Assembly (NCBI GenBank): GCA_965249965.1
Contig: OZ252262.1
Span: forward strand, 186,001-250,000
Length of the DNA: 64,000 nucleotides
Origin: HXMU1420-13 sp965249965
GTDB taxonomy: Bacteria; Bacteroidota; Rhodothermia; Balneolales; Balneolaceae
Direction of reading: 5' to 3'
The position numbers were made by a program, and so were the translations under genes. This document shows positions 18,496 to 26,890 of the stretch, piece after piece (positions within the stretch are counted from its first letter, which is position 1; every line of letters begins with the position of its first letter). The notes below the pieces were generated by a model. It saw only the letters and a list, made by a program, of their open reading frames with translations, searched no databases and was not told the DNA's origin.

Positions 18496-19086
18496 ATGCA
18501 TGTTCCACTTGCCTATCTTCATGGTTCTATGAAAGTATTTCGTTCACATATCACTCGTATCTACGGGTTTGTTTTATTGCTTCTGGGAATTGGCCTTAAT
18601 GTGGCAAATATCTCCGAGCAAAATGTGAAACATGCTGCTTTTACCTCTTGGCTTGGTTCGCACTTAAAAAACAGCGATAGCGAAGCTCAGGAAAAATTAG
18701 ATCACTTATCTACCGTTCAATCTGAACTGGAAGACGTAATTCGACTAGCATCTGAAGTTGTAACTTCTCATGTAGAAGATTTCGAATTGCCGGTTAATTC
18801 AAGTGATGACGAACCTGATTCTGATCAGGTGTATCACTTATTATTAACTCAATGGAATCAATTCCAACATTCGGAAGCAGGAATGGGAAAAGCTGTGCTC
18901 ATCGAGCATGCTAAACCGCTCACAATCCTTCCAAATGATGGTAAATATTCACAGAATGATGGAATCAACTTAAAAACAGTTACTCCAAATTCTGAATTAT
19001 TCCATTCTTCAAATGCTGAAGTTTTACTTATCTCTTCTTATTTCCTTTCTCCAAACGAAAGCGGCATCGCCATCGGCGCCCCTTAG
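18496..19086 (+). CDS. single-pass membrane protein of unknown function
   Basis: I do not recognise this family. The ORF is open from a TTG at 18490, but the ATG at 18496 (196 residues) is a more likely start; ATG 18529 is a third option and would put the membrane helix at the N-terminus. One hydrophobic segment (FVLLLLGIGLNVANI, about residues 25-40) is followed by a Glu/Ser-rich soluble part with probable coiled coil (EAQEKLDHLSTVQSELEDVI). The region around residue 107 is acidic (SSDDEPDSD). It precedes secD on the same strand with a 125-base gap containing a 20-bp palindrome, so co-transcription is uncertain. Confidence 0.65.
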   Translation: MHVPLAYLHGSMKVFRSHITRIYGFVLLLLGIGLNVANISEQNVKHAAFTSWLGSHLKNSDSEAQEKLDHLSTVQSELEDVIRLASEVVTSHVEDFELPVNSSDDEPDSDQVYHLLLTQWNQFQHSEAGMGKAVLIEHAKPLTILPNDGKYSQNDGINLKTVTPNSELFHSSNAEVLLISSYFLSPNESGIAIGAP

Positions 19087-19148
19087 TAATTTTCAATGCT
19101 TCAACGATTAACTATCAGTGAAGTCTTCAAAATAACTACTTAAACAAA

Positions 19149-19168
19149 TTTGAGAACACGTTCTCAAA
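19149..19168. promoter_or_regulatory. 20-bp palindrome upstream of secDF
   Basis: TTTGAGAAC-AC-GTTCTCAAA has perfect 9-bp arms around a 2-bp centre, 44 bases before the secD ATG. It has the form of a dimeric repressor operator. It is not followed by a T-run, so a terminator is less likely. Between it and secD is an AT-rich run of TTAATTC-type words (19170-19205). Confidence 0.5.
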
Positions 19169-19211
19169 CCCATTCTTAATTGAATAATTCTTAATTCTTA
19201 ATTCAACACAT

Positions 19212-21026
19212 ATGCAAGGCAACGGATTTAAAATATTCCTGATTGTAGCCTTTCTCGGTTATTTCTTATACGAGTTATCGGCCACGGTTATCTGGAACCT
19301 CGAACAAAAGCAAATCAGCGAAATGACGGTAGAAGAAGCCGCTCAATACCAAATTGATAACGCTGATAAACTCTCTGATCTTAGAGATAACATTCTGTCC
19401 CTGGGGCTTGATCTTCAAGGTGGAATGCACGTAACACTTGAAGTTGGAACCCCGCAATTAATTCTGGAACTCGCCGGGGATAATCGTGATGATGCACTTG
19501 TACAAGTTGTTCGCAATGCCACTGCAACAGCGGAAGCAAATGAAACAGACTTCATTGACGAAATGCTGATCGCTTTTGAGGCAGCTGATGAAAATGCACG
19601 ATTAAGCCGTTATTACAGAAGTGATGCTGATGAAATCACTCGACGTTCTACAAACGATGAAATTATAGCCTATCTGAAAAATCAAAGAGACGCTGCTTTA
19701 AATCGCGCGATTGAGATTATCAGAACTCGTGTTGACCGTTTTGGGGTAACAGAGCCTTCAATCGTAAAACAAGGAAATAGCAGAATTGTAGTTGAGCTTC
19801 CGGGTGTGAGCGATGAAGAACGAGTTAGAGGCCTACTTAGAGGTACTGCACGACTTGAATTCAGAACCGGTGCAGATGCACAGGATTTCAGCACATTCAG
19901 AAATCAAGCGTTTGAATTTTATAATGTCGAAGCTGATACTTCCGACTCTCTGCAACTGGACGCTCCTGTAAATCAGCTGGCTCAGGTCATAAGTTTTGTG
20001 CAAGGCCAAACACCGTATGTGTTCGGTTATTCTGCTGCTGATGATACTGCTCGTGTGATGGAACTGCTCGCGAATGAGGAAATTCAGCAAATGATGCCAA
20101 GAAATACTGAAGTACTTTGGGGATCAAATCCAGTTGAGTTTGCCGACGGAACCCAGCAATTCACGTTGTTCGGTGTAAGCACAGATATTGAATTAACCGG
20201 AGACGTAATCGAGGAAGCGTCTATCCAATTCGATCCTGTAACTAATGCCCCGGAAGTAGCAATGGGAATGAATAGTGAAGGTGCCAGAATTTGGAGCCGA
20301 ATTACCGGTGCAAATATCGGCAAACCGGTTGCAATTGTGCTTGACGGTTACATCGTTTCATATCCAAATGTACAAACGAAAATCTCGGGTGGTAACTCAA
20401 CCATCTCTGGCTTAGATGGCGTAGAAGAAGCAGAAGATTTAGTGAATATTCTGCTTTCTGGTGCACTTCCGGCTCCGTTAGAAATTATTGGAAGCCGAAC
20501 GGTAGGTGCAACATTAGGTGAGGCATCGGTTAGCGCCGGCTTAAATTCCATTCTCATAGGTTTAGGAATTGTAGCCATATTTATGATTATGTATTACCGA
20601 AAAGGTGGTGCCGTAGCCGATCTTGCCCTTATTATCAATATCGTTTTTATTCTTGGCGTTCTAGCTAGTTTTGGAGCAACTCTTACGCTACCAGGTATGG
20701 CAGGTATCGTATTAACCATTGGTATGGCCGTAGATGCGAACGTTCTGATTTTTGATCGAATTCGAGAAGAGCAAAGGGGTGGAAAAACTCTTAAAGCAGC
20801 TATCTCTGCTGGTTTCTCAAATGCGTTGAGTGCCATTATCGATGCGAATGTAACTACTGGTTTCGTAGCCATCATCTTAATGAGTTTTGGTTCAGGTCCG
20901 ATTAAAGGATTCGCCGTAACACTACTTGCCGGTATTGCTTGCTCGCTATTTAGTGCCCTTGTGATAACACGAGTAGTAGTTGATTACTTAAGCAACAAAA
21001 ACGCCGACTCAATGAGCTTCGGATAA
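19212..21026 (+). CDS. secD: protein translocase subunit SecD
   Basis: RND-type membrane subunit that uses the proton gradient to pull secreted proteins across the inner membrane with SecF and SecYEG. The 604 residues comprise a first membrane helix (7-25), the conserved GLDLQGGMHVTLEV motif near residue 63, a large periplasmic P1 domain (about 65-430) and five C-terminal helices. The latter include AVDANVLIFDRIREE around residue 515. ATG at 19212 follows a weak leader. secF starts 41 bases downstream, so secDF form an operon. Length is typical for split SecD. Confidence 0.97.
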   Translation: MQGNGFKIFLIVAFLGYFLYELSATVIWNLEQKQISEMTVEEAAQYQIDNADKLSDLRDNILSLGLDLQGGMHVTLEVGTPQLILELAGDNRDDALVQVVRNATATAEANETDFIDEMLIAFEAADENARLSRYYRSDADEITRRSTNDEIIAYLKNQRDAALNRAIEIIRTRVDRFGVTEPSIVKQGNSRIVVELPGVSDEERVRGLLRGTARLEFRTGADAQDFSTFRNQAFEFYNVEADTSDSLQLDAPVNQLAQVISFVQGQTPYVFGYSAADDTARVMELLANEEIQQMMPRNTEVLWGSNPVEFADGTQQFTLFGVSTDIELTGDVIEEASIQFDPVTNAPEVAMGMNSEGARIWSRITGANIGKPVAIVLDGYIVSYPNVQTKISGGNSTISGLDGVEEAEDLVNILLSGALPAPLEIIGSRTVGATLGEASVSAGLNSILIGLGIVAIFMIMYYRKGGAVADLALIINIVFILGVLASFGATLTLPGMAGIVLTIGMAVDANVLIFDRIREEQRGGKTLKAAISAGFSNALSAIIDANVTTGFVAIILMSFGSGPIKGFAVTLLAGIACSLFSALVITRVVVDYLSNKNADSMSFG

Positions 21027-21067
21027 TCTCCATACAAGAAATTAAAAAGATATAAAAGGAACTTATT

Positions 21068-21979
21068 ATGAGATGGTTTGAAACACCAAATATCGACTTT
21101 GTCGGCAAGCGTAAAGGCGCTTACATTTTCTCAAGTATCATGTTTGTGCTCTCACTGGTAATTATCATTACCCAAGGATTGCAATATGGTATCGACTTTA
21201 AAGGTGGAAGTGAATTTGTATACAAATTTTCTGAACCCGTAAGTACTACCGAAGTTCGAGAAATGCTTACTGAACCACTTGGCTCTGCACCAGAAGTAAA
21301 ACTCTTTGGTACAGATGTAGAGGTATTAATTAGAACTGACAACACTGCTTCAAAAGAAGAGGTGCAAGAAATTATTCAGGAAAAATTCGATGCTTCGTTA
21401 GGCAATATCACATATGAATCAGAATCGGGTAGTTATATTAGTCCACGCTTTGGTGACGATCTTAAAGCCGGTGCGATTCAGGCTGTGATTTATGCAATTG
21501 TTATCATTTTCATTTACATATTAATCCGTTTCCGGAACTGGACATTCTCTGCAGGTGCAGTAGCTGCATTGGTACACGATGTTACTATCACGCTAGGTAT
21601 TTTTACCTTACTTAGTGATGTTGTGAATTTCAGCCTGTTGATTGATCAAAATATTATCGCAGCATTCCTCACAATTGTGGGTTATTCGCTGAATGATACT
21701 GTGGTAGTTTTTGACAGAATTCGTGAGAACAGCATCGTCCATAAAGGCATGGATTTCTTTCCAATGGTAAATAAAAGCTTGAACGACACGCTCAGCCGAA
21801 CAGTAATTACTTCAGTAACTACCTTGTTTGTAGTACTTGTGCTGTTTATTTTCGGTGGTGAGGTGTTGAAAGGCTTGTCTTTTGCCCTTATAATCGGGGT
21901 GGTTCTGGGTACCTACAGTTCTCTGTTTGTGGCTAGCCCTCTGGTACTGGAACTGGACAAACGCGCCAAAAAATCTTAA
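21068..21979 (+). CDS. secF: protein translocase subunit SecF
   Basis: Partner of SecD in proton-driven protein export. The 303 residues include first helix (about 18-37), GIDFKGGSEFVYKF periplasmic-edge motif near residue 43, and five C-terminal helices with NDTVVVFDRIREN around residue 218. An AAGGA-type ribosome-binding site (AAAAGGAAC) lies just before ATG 21068. It is followed 21 bases later by the STAS-domain gene on the same strand, so the operon probably continues. Confidence 0.97.
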   Translation: MRWFETPNIDFVGKRKGAYIFSSIMFVLSLVIIITQGLQYGIDFKGGSEFVYKFSEPVSTTEVREMLTEPLGSAPEVKLFGTDVEVLIRTDNTASKEEVQEIIQEKFDASLGNITYESESGSYISPRFGDDLKAGAIQAVIYAIVIIFIYILIRFRNWTFSAGAVAALVHDVTITLGIFTLLSDVVNFSLLIDQNIIAAFLTIVGYSLNDTVVVFDRIRENSIVHKGMDFFPMVNKSLNDTLSRTVITSVTTLFVVLVLFIFGGEVLKGLSFALIIGVVLGTYSSLFVASPLVLELDKRAKKS

Positions 21980-22000
21980 AGAATATCAACGAGGAAACTT

Positions 22001-22345
22001 ATGAGCTTTAATACAGCAGAACGATACGGCAGTGTAGTTATCGAATTTAAGGGTAATGTAATGGGTGGACCTGACGCGGTTAGCCTAAATGAAAAACTTC
22101 ATGAGCTAATCGATGCAGAGAAAACCAACATTGTGGTAGATCTGGGTAAAGTTAAGTTCATGAATTCTTCCGGATTGGGCATGCTCATTGGTGGTTTAAC
22201 TACTATGAGAAAAGCAGGTGGTGATCTCCGCCTTGCAAATGCCACGGATAAAATCCAGAGCTTATTAATTGTTACGAAACTCATCACAGTGTTCAAGAAC
22301 TTTGATTCAGTTCAAAAAGCTGTAGAATCGTACAATGAAGGTTAA
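22001..22345 (+). CDS. STAS-domain anti-sigma factor antagonist
   Basis: The 114-residue single STAS domain is of the SpoIIAA/RsbV type. The phosphorylation loop reads KFMNSSGLGML, with Ser56 in the position phosphorylated in SpoIIAA; the usual preceding Asp is replaced by Asn. The family binds anti-sigma or Rsb-type kinases when dephosphorylated and releases them on phosphorylation. No partner kinase, phosphatase or sigma factor is adjacent, so the target is unknown. It is preceded by GAGGAAAC and is probably the last gene of the secDF operon, ending at a strong terminator. Confidence 0.9.
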   Translation: MSFNTAERYGSVVIEFKGNVMGGPDAVSLNEKLHELIDAEKTNIVVDLGKVKFMNSSGLGMLIGGLTTMRKAGGDLRLANATDKIQSLLIVTKLITVFKNFDSVQKAVESYNEG

Positions 22346-22368
22346 TAGCTCAAAAACATTCTAATCGT

Positions 22369-22397
22369 AGGGGTGTAGATAACTACACCCCTTTTTT
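22369..22397 (+). terminator. intrinsic terminator after the STAS gene
   Basis: AGGGGTGTAG (22369-22378) and CTACACCCCT (22383-22392) form a perfect 10-bp GC-rich stem with an ATAA loop and a run of T to 22397. It separates the secDF-STAS unit from purA. Confidence 0.95.
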
Positions 22398-22411
22398 ATT
22401 TCAATAATCTA

Positions 22412-23686
22412 ATGGCAGTACGTGTTGTAATTGGTGCCCAATGGGGCGATGAAGGAAAAGGTAAAATTGTAGATCTCTTAAGCGACAAAGCTCATTTTGT
22501 AGCACGATTTCAAGGTGGAGCAAATGCAGGCCACACGCTAAAATTTGATGACAAAGAAGTAGTTCTTCATCTGGTTCCGTCCGGAATATTCAACGGTGAT
22601 GCAAAATGTATCATTGGCAATGGTGTGGTTATTGACCCAATGGCGCTGGTAAAAGAAATCGAAGGCGTAAAGAAAATGGGCTTCTCATTGGAGAACAGAT
22701 TCTTCGTTAGCCAAACGGCACATGTAATTCTTCCATACCATAAAGTTCTGGATCAACTTAAAGAACGCCGTAAGGGAAAAGATGCAATCGGCACAACAGG
22801 CCGTGGCATTGGTCCTTCTTATGTTAGCAAAGTTGCTCGAATTGGTATCCGAATGGTTGATTTACTTGATCGCGAATTACTTCGAGAGAAAATTCTACAA
22901 AATCTTAAAGACATCAATTATGCACTTGAAAATATGTACCAGGAGCCTACTATTGATGCCGACGATTTGTTGAAAGAACTCAATCCAGCCATTGATCAAC
23001 TTGAGCCTTTTATCTGTAACACTTCAAATATTTTGCACGAAGCCATCGAGGCCGGAGAAGAAATTTTATTAGAAGGAGCTCAGGGCTGCCTGCTTGATGT
23101 AGATCATGGTACCTACCCTTATGTCACTTCTTCATCCCCAACTTCGGGCGGTGCTTGTACCGGAACCGGAGTTCCTCCTACTGCTATCACCCACGTAATG
23201 GGCATCACCAAAGCCTACTGTACACGTGTTGGTAACGGACCTTTCCCAACCGAGCTGGAAGATGATATGGGAGAACTGCTCCGTAAAAAAGGCCACGAAT
23301 TTGGTGCAACTACGGGTCGACCACGTCGCTGTGGCTGGTTGGATTTAGTGGCGCTGAAATATGCGGTTCGTATTAATGGGATGAATGAACTTACGCTCAC
23401 AAAAATGGACGTGATGGATGGGTTCGAGGAAATCAAAGTTTGTACGAGCTATAAAGTAAATGGTAAAGAAACTTCGGTTTTTCCTCTCTCACTCCCTGAA
23501 ATTGAAAGCATAGAACCAATATATACCTCGCTTCCGGGTTGGGAAAAAGATATTTCAGGAATCACTAAGTGGGATGATTTACCGGATACCGCAAAATCAT
23601 ATATCGAATTTTGTGAGAACTATCTTGGAGTGAAGTTTACCATTATTTCTACCGGACCTAAACGCACCGAAACTGTTATCAGATAG
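22412..23686 (+). CDS. purA: adenylosuccinate synthetase
   Basis: Converts IMP and aspartate to adenylosuccinate with GTP in AMP synthesis. The 424 residues start with the GAQWGDEGKGKIVDLL GTP/catalytic loop (catalytic Asp about 13). They also contain the FQGGANAGHT segment with the catalytic His, the GTTGRGIGPSY IMP-binding motif, TTGRPRRCGWLD, and STGPKRTETV near the C-terminus. Length is standard. ATG at 22412 follows the terminator of the preceding unit. The SRAP gene starts 2 bases after its stop codon, suggesting translational coupling. Confidence 0.98.
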   Translation: MAVRVVIGAQWGDEGKGKIVDLLSDKAHFVARFQGGANAGHTLKFDDKEVVLHLVPSGIFNGDAKCIIGNGVVIDPMALVKEIEGVKKMGFSLENRFFVSQTAHVILPYHKVLDQLKERRKGKDAIGTTGRGIGPSYVSKVARIGIRMVDLLDRELLREKILQNLKDINYALENMYQEPTIDADDLLKELNPAIDQLEPFICNTSNILHEAIEAGEEILLEGAQGCLLDVDHGTYPYVTSSSPTSGGACTGTGVPPTAITHVMGITKAYCTRVGNGPFPTELEDDMGELLRKKGHEFGATTGRPRRCGWLDLVALKYAVRINGMNELTLTKMDVMDGFEEIKVCTSYKVNGKETSVFPLSLPEIESIEPIYTSLPGWEKDISGITKWDDLPDTAKSYIEFCENYLGVKFTIISTGPKRTETVIR

Positions 23687-23688
23687 TC

Positions 23689-24357
23689 ATGTGTGGTCGA
23701 TACGCTTTATTCAAACTTTTGGATGAAATCGACCACTTTTTAGGTGTACTCGAACGTCGCGGAGAAATCACCCCAAACTTTAATGTTGCCCCCACTAACA
23801 GAATGCCCGTTGCCTTTGTAGATGATTCAGGGAATAGAGTAGCAGAGAATATGTTTTGGGGATTTATGGGCTGGAAACCCAAAGAAGGGCAAAAACCATT
23901 TCTTCCCATAAACACACGAGATGACAGCCTCACAAAAAAACCAATGTGGCAGCGTGCGTTTACCTCCCGAAGGTGCCTCGTTCCGATGAATGGTTTTTAC
24001 GAATGGCAAGGTCCAAAAGGAAAAAAAGTGCCTCACTTCATTTACCCTAAAGATGATGAATTATTGGTTGCTGCAGGTATTTATTCCGGACTTAGTCCAA
24101 TCGATGGGGTTCGATCCTATTCTGTAATTACCACTTCGCCAAATTCTTTAATGGAACCCATTCACGATCGAATGCCCGCGTTCTTGCATCCTTCTGAATT
24201 TGAGGCCTGGCTCGACCCCGATCAACCAGCAGACTTGTTGTTAGATATGATTCAGCCTTACCCGGATGACGCAATAACCGAGCATATTGTAGCAAAAGCT
24301 GTGGGTAATGTTCGTAATAACTCTCCGGAATTAGTAGAGCCTGCTACTCTGCTTTGA
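23689..24357 (+). CDS. SOS response-associated peptidase (SRAP, HMCES/YedK family)
   Basis: The 222-residue protein forms a DNA-protein crosslink at abasic sites in single-stranded DNA, shielding them. Met is followed by Cys2 (MCGRYALF), the residue that links to the abasic sugar after Met removal. NVAPTNRMP, GFYEWQ (catalytic Glu) and IHDRMPAFL (active-site His) are all present. It starts 2 bases after purA but functionally pairs with the Y-family polymerase cassette about 1 kb away. Its 3' end overlaps a small convergent ORF by 14 bases. Confidence 0.95.
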   Translation: MCGRYALFKLLDEIDHFLGVLERRGEITPNFNVAPTNRMPVAFVDDSGNRVAENMFWGFMGWKPKEGQKPFLPINTRDDSLTKKPMWQRAFTSRRCLVPMNGFYEWQGPKGKKVPHFIYPKDDELLVAAGIYSGLSPIDGVRSYSVITTSPNSLMEPIHDRMPAFLHPSEFEAWLDPDQPADLLLDMIQPYPDDAITEHIVAKAVGNVRNNSPELVEPATLL

Positions 24358-24475
24358 TGGTGTACTTTGGCTCTTGAAAAATGAGCTTCACAAGTTCTTC
24401 CAGCTTAGTCTTAATTTCGCGGCTGTCTTTTTCTGAGTTTGAACGTTCGTTTTTTATGATCTCTTCAATCTTCAT
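24344..24475 (-). CDS. 43-residue helical protein, possible third gene of a polymerase-linked operon
   Basis: This small ORF starts with ATG at 24475 and stops at TAG 24346-24344. The product (MKIEEIIKNERSNSEKD, then KTKLEELVKLIFQEPKYT) is charged and helical. Its start overlaps the end of the 72-residue ORF by 11 bases, a coupling-type arrangement. The segment LEELVKLIFQE resembles IDELIQLLFEE of that neighbour, suggesting a shared interaction motif. Evidence is positional and compositional only; function unknown. Confidence 0.5.
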   Translation of the reverse strand: MKIEEIIKNERSNSEKDSREIKTKLEELVKLIFQEPKYTIKAE

Positions 24476-24683
24476 CTGTGTCCTGTTTTATGGAATTCTT
24501 ATCGGCCGGGCTTGCGGGTTTTTTAATAGAGCTTACCTCCTTTTTCTCTGGAAGCGGATATTCTTCAAACAACAATTGGATTAACTCATCAATCTGAGCT
24601 CTCATTTTGTCGCTTTTTTCGTGGCGATGATGCGCACTTTTTTTCTCTCGATTGGTTCGTTTCGCCCTTTTCTTCTCTTTCAT
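24465..24683 (-). CDS. 72-residue basic-then-acidic small protein
   Basis: The first 28 residues are strongly basic (KEKKRAKRTNREKK and a His-rich SAHHRH). They are followed by a helix containing IDELIQLLFEEYPLPEKK and an acidic tail ending QDTDED. The basic end could contact nucleic acid. It lies 82 bases after the 202-residue gene on the same strand and overlaps the next small ORF. I do not recognise it. A 67-codon plus-strand ORF over the same bases (24381-24584) is hydrophobic-biased antisense and was not called. Confidence 0.55.
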   Translation of the reverse strand: MKEKKRAKRTNREKKSAHHRHEKSDKMRAQIDELIQLLFEEYPLPEKKEVSSIKKPASPADKNSIKQDTDED

Positions 24684-24765
24684 AATTCCAGACTCTTACG
24701 TAGATAATGCTCTCTTTTCTCTCAATGATACACTTTCCTAACGCCCGAATTGTTCCTTGAGTATG

Positions 24766-25374
24766 TTACCTCGACCGCACAAACAAAAACTGCTCGTCCA
24801 CCTCCTGCATAAATCGCCAGTCCCCTTCGTCTAAAATGTACACCAGATGGTAGAACCGCCCGTCGGTGTCTTCCACTACGTAATGCACATGCTTGGTCAC
24901 CATCACATTTTCAAGATGCCTCGTCTCAATCTGCTTCACCTGAATGGATATCTTTCCTTTTCTGAACCTGTAGGGTCGCATTCGGTCGATCAGCGCCAAT
25001 TCAATAGGGCTCTTCCTCTCCATCTTTTCTTTGGGGATGAGTTCAAAACGTAGCGGAATAATCCGATGGGAATCGGAAGGCAAGTGCTTATGCCGTTTTA
25101 CATAAGCCAGTAACCGATCAACTACATATCCTTTAAATGGCTCGATAGAATCCAACTCCCAGATCATCTCCTCCTGGTCTAGCTGCATATTCAGAATCTC
25201 CCCTTCTTTGGTCTCTACGGTGTAAAACGACTTCTTGATCCCTCCTTCCAGCTTGGTATGACTGGATCGAATCCTCTTGGTATGCCGCACAAATTGCTTC
25301 CTCCATGCAGGAGTCTCAAGCCGACTAAACCGGCAAAAAAAAGCGACCATTTCTACCAAAGGAAATTTGTTCAT
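24766..25374 (-). CDS. hypothetical protein divergently paired with a Y-family polymerase
   Basis: The protein has 202 residues, rich in Lys, Arg and aromatic residues, with no signal or membrane segment. The C-terminal part (HYVVEDTDGRFYHLVYILDEGDWRFMQEVDEQFLF) has alternating beta-strand character. It vaguely recalls small DUF6504-like proteins found with ImuB/DinB genes in other phyla; this is a weak impression. It shares a 69-base divergent intergenic region with the polymerase gene and heads a minus-strand set with the two tiny ORFs. Codon use looks more GC-rich than in flanking genes, as in the polymerase. Confidence 0.75.
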   Translation of the reverse strand: MNKFPLVEMVAFFCRFSRLETPAWRKQFVRHTKRIRSSHTKLEGGIKKSFYTVETKEGEILNMQLDQEEMIWELDSIEPFKGYVVDRLLAYVKRHKHLPSDSHRIIPLRFELIPKEKMERKSPIELALIDRMRPYRFRKGKISIQVKQIETRHLENVMVTKHVHYVVEDTDGRFYHLVYILDEGDWRFMQEVDEQFLFVRSR

Positions 25375-25401
25375 TCGTCAATTGGGTTTGGTCGTTTTAA
25401 T

Positions 25402-25427
25402 TTACACACATATATTACACATATCAA
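25402..25427. promoter_or_regulatory. 13-bp tandem direct repeat between the divergent polymerase-cassette genes
   Basis: TTACACACATATA (25402-25414) is followed directly by TTACACATATCAA (25415-25427). The TTACAC words are spaced 13 bases apart within the 69-base divergent region. This could be a regulator site controlling both directions. No recognised LexA box of the GAAC-N4-GTTC or CTG-N10-CAG type was seen here. Confidence 0.3.
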
Positions 25428-25443
25428 TTAGAACTGAAATTAA

Positions 25444-26784
25444 ATGCCCAAAAAGAGAGGAAATCCGAGTCACCACGAGAATGATGTGCATCGCATCACG
25501 CTCTACAACACGGTGTACCCCGAACATCAGCATCGTTCAAAAAAAGACCGCCTGTATATGCATTTTGATTTCGCCTGTTACTACGCGCAGGTGGAGCAGC
25601 TTCGCAAACGCATGTATGGAATTCCGCTCATTATCGGTGGATGGCGCAAGGAAAATGGGGTGGTAAAAGGGATTGTAGCAACAGCCTCCTACGAAGCTCG
25701 GGCGTTTGGAATCAAAACGGGGATGAGCGCTTTGGAAGCGTACAAAATCTGTCCGTTTGTGTGTATGCTCCAGGTAGATTACGCCACCTACACGGCCATT
25801 TCGAAGCAGGTTCATCACATTATGAAGAAGTTCTCGCATCAAATTGAGCGCTATTCTATGGATGAATATTTTATGGATCTCACCTTCATGAAAGACAAAA
25901 GTGAACAGGAAATTCGGAAGTTCGTTGCCCGACTTCAAAAAGAAATTTATGACGTAACCGGACTTTTTGGCTCCATCGGAATTGCCCGATCAAAAACCTA
26001 TGCCAAACTATCGAGCAGCCTGGATAAGCCACGTGGAGTAAGCATCATTGTTACGGATGAAGACGAACGAGCTTACATCCACCCCCTTGATCTAAACGAG
26101 GTGTGGGGAGTTGGGGGGAAGCGGTATGAGCATCTTCGTGCAGAAGGCTACCAAACCATTGGGGATGTGGCCACCAAAGGAAATATCCGGACGTTCATCC
26201 GACTATTCGGCGCCAATTTTGGGCGGATGCTTTTTCAGACGATCACGGGCAAAGATCAGGGGCGCATCCTCGAAGAAAACGATGAGTATTCCCCGAAATG
26301 GGGCGTAAGTTATGGGCACACTTTCTCGGAAGGCAGCAAAGATGTGGAACGTATAAAAGGCGAGTTTGCGATCGGCATTGAGATGATTTGCTACCGGATG
26401 CGAGCCTACGGAATTCGGGCCAACAGTTTCAGCGGCATGTTCGGCTACAACGACACCGACCTCCCCTGGGTGGGTTTTCGATTTGTAACGGATGGGTTCA
26501 CCAATGTGAACACATACATTTACGAAGCTTGCATGGAACGGATTCTACCGGCTATCACGAAAGCGGCTGAACAAGGAATGGAAATCCGAAACCTGATGAT
26601 CGGCACCCACACTATCGACAAAACTAGTCAGATGAACCTTTTTTTTCAGGATGAAGCAGAACATGTGGCTCGCTACGAGGCACTGGATGAAATCAATAAC
26701 CGCTACGGGAAAGGAACCGTGATTAGTGCGAATACCTTACATCGTGTAGAAGGAAATACGCACTTTTTGGAGCGAAATGTGTGA
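25444..26784 (+). CDS. Y-family DNA polymerase (DinB/Pol IV-like)
   Basis: The 446-residue translesion polymerase contains catalytic Asp42 (HFDFACYYAQVE) and the Asp140-Glu141 pair (YSMDEYFMD). It also has a helix-hairpin-helix/thumb region (NEVWGVGGKRYEHLRAEGYQ, then GDVA) and a little-finger domain. A beta-clamp binding motif QMNLFF lies at 396-401. An N-terminal basic extension of about 35 residues precedes the palm. The second acidic residue of the usual DxD in motif I is Ala44, an unusual change. It is divergent from the 202-residue gene and near the SRAP gene, forming a DNA-damage-tolerance neighbourhood. Confidence 0.92.
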   Translation: MPKKRGNPSHHENDVHRITLYNTVYPEHQHRSKKDRLYMHFDFACYYAQVEQLRKRMYGIPLIIGGWRKENGVVKGIVATASYEARAFGIKTGMSALEAYKICPFVCMLQVDYATYTAISKQVHHIMKKFSHQIERYSMDEYFMDLTFMKDKSEQEIRKFVARLQKEIYDVTGLFGSIGIARSKTYAKLSSSLDKPRGVSIIVTDEDERAYIHPLDLNEVWGVGGKRYEHLRAEGYQTIGDVATKGNIRTFIRLFGANFGRMLFQTITGKDQGRILEENDEYSPKWGVSYGHTFSEGSKDVERIKGEFAIGIEMICYRMRAYGIRANSFSGMFGYNDTDLPWVGFRFVTDGFTNVNTYIYEACMERILPAITKAAEQGMEIRNLMIGTHTIDKTSQMNLFFQDEAEHVARYEALDEINNRYGKGTVISANTLHRVEGNTHFLERNV

Positions 26785-26890
26785 GACGGATTAAGGATTG
26801 CACAATGAGAAGTCTGCTAAAAGAATGGTTTATACTATTTGTTAAGCTTAAACAGTTTCAGGATTTTTGAAATAAAAAAAGCTTTAAAAA

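Noticed and set aside
19149..19168. SOS box (GAAC-N4-GTTC) at the secD leader palindrome
   Set aside because: The GAAC and GTTC half-sites are separated by 2, not 4, bases, and secDF is not a damage-response operon.
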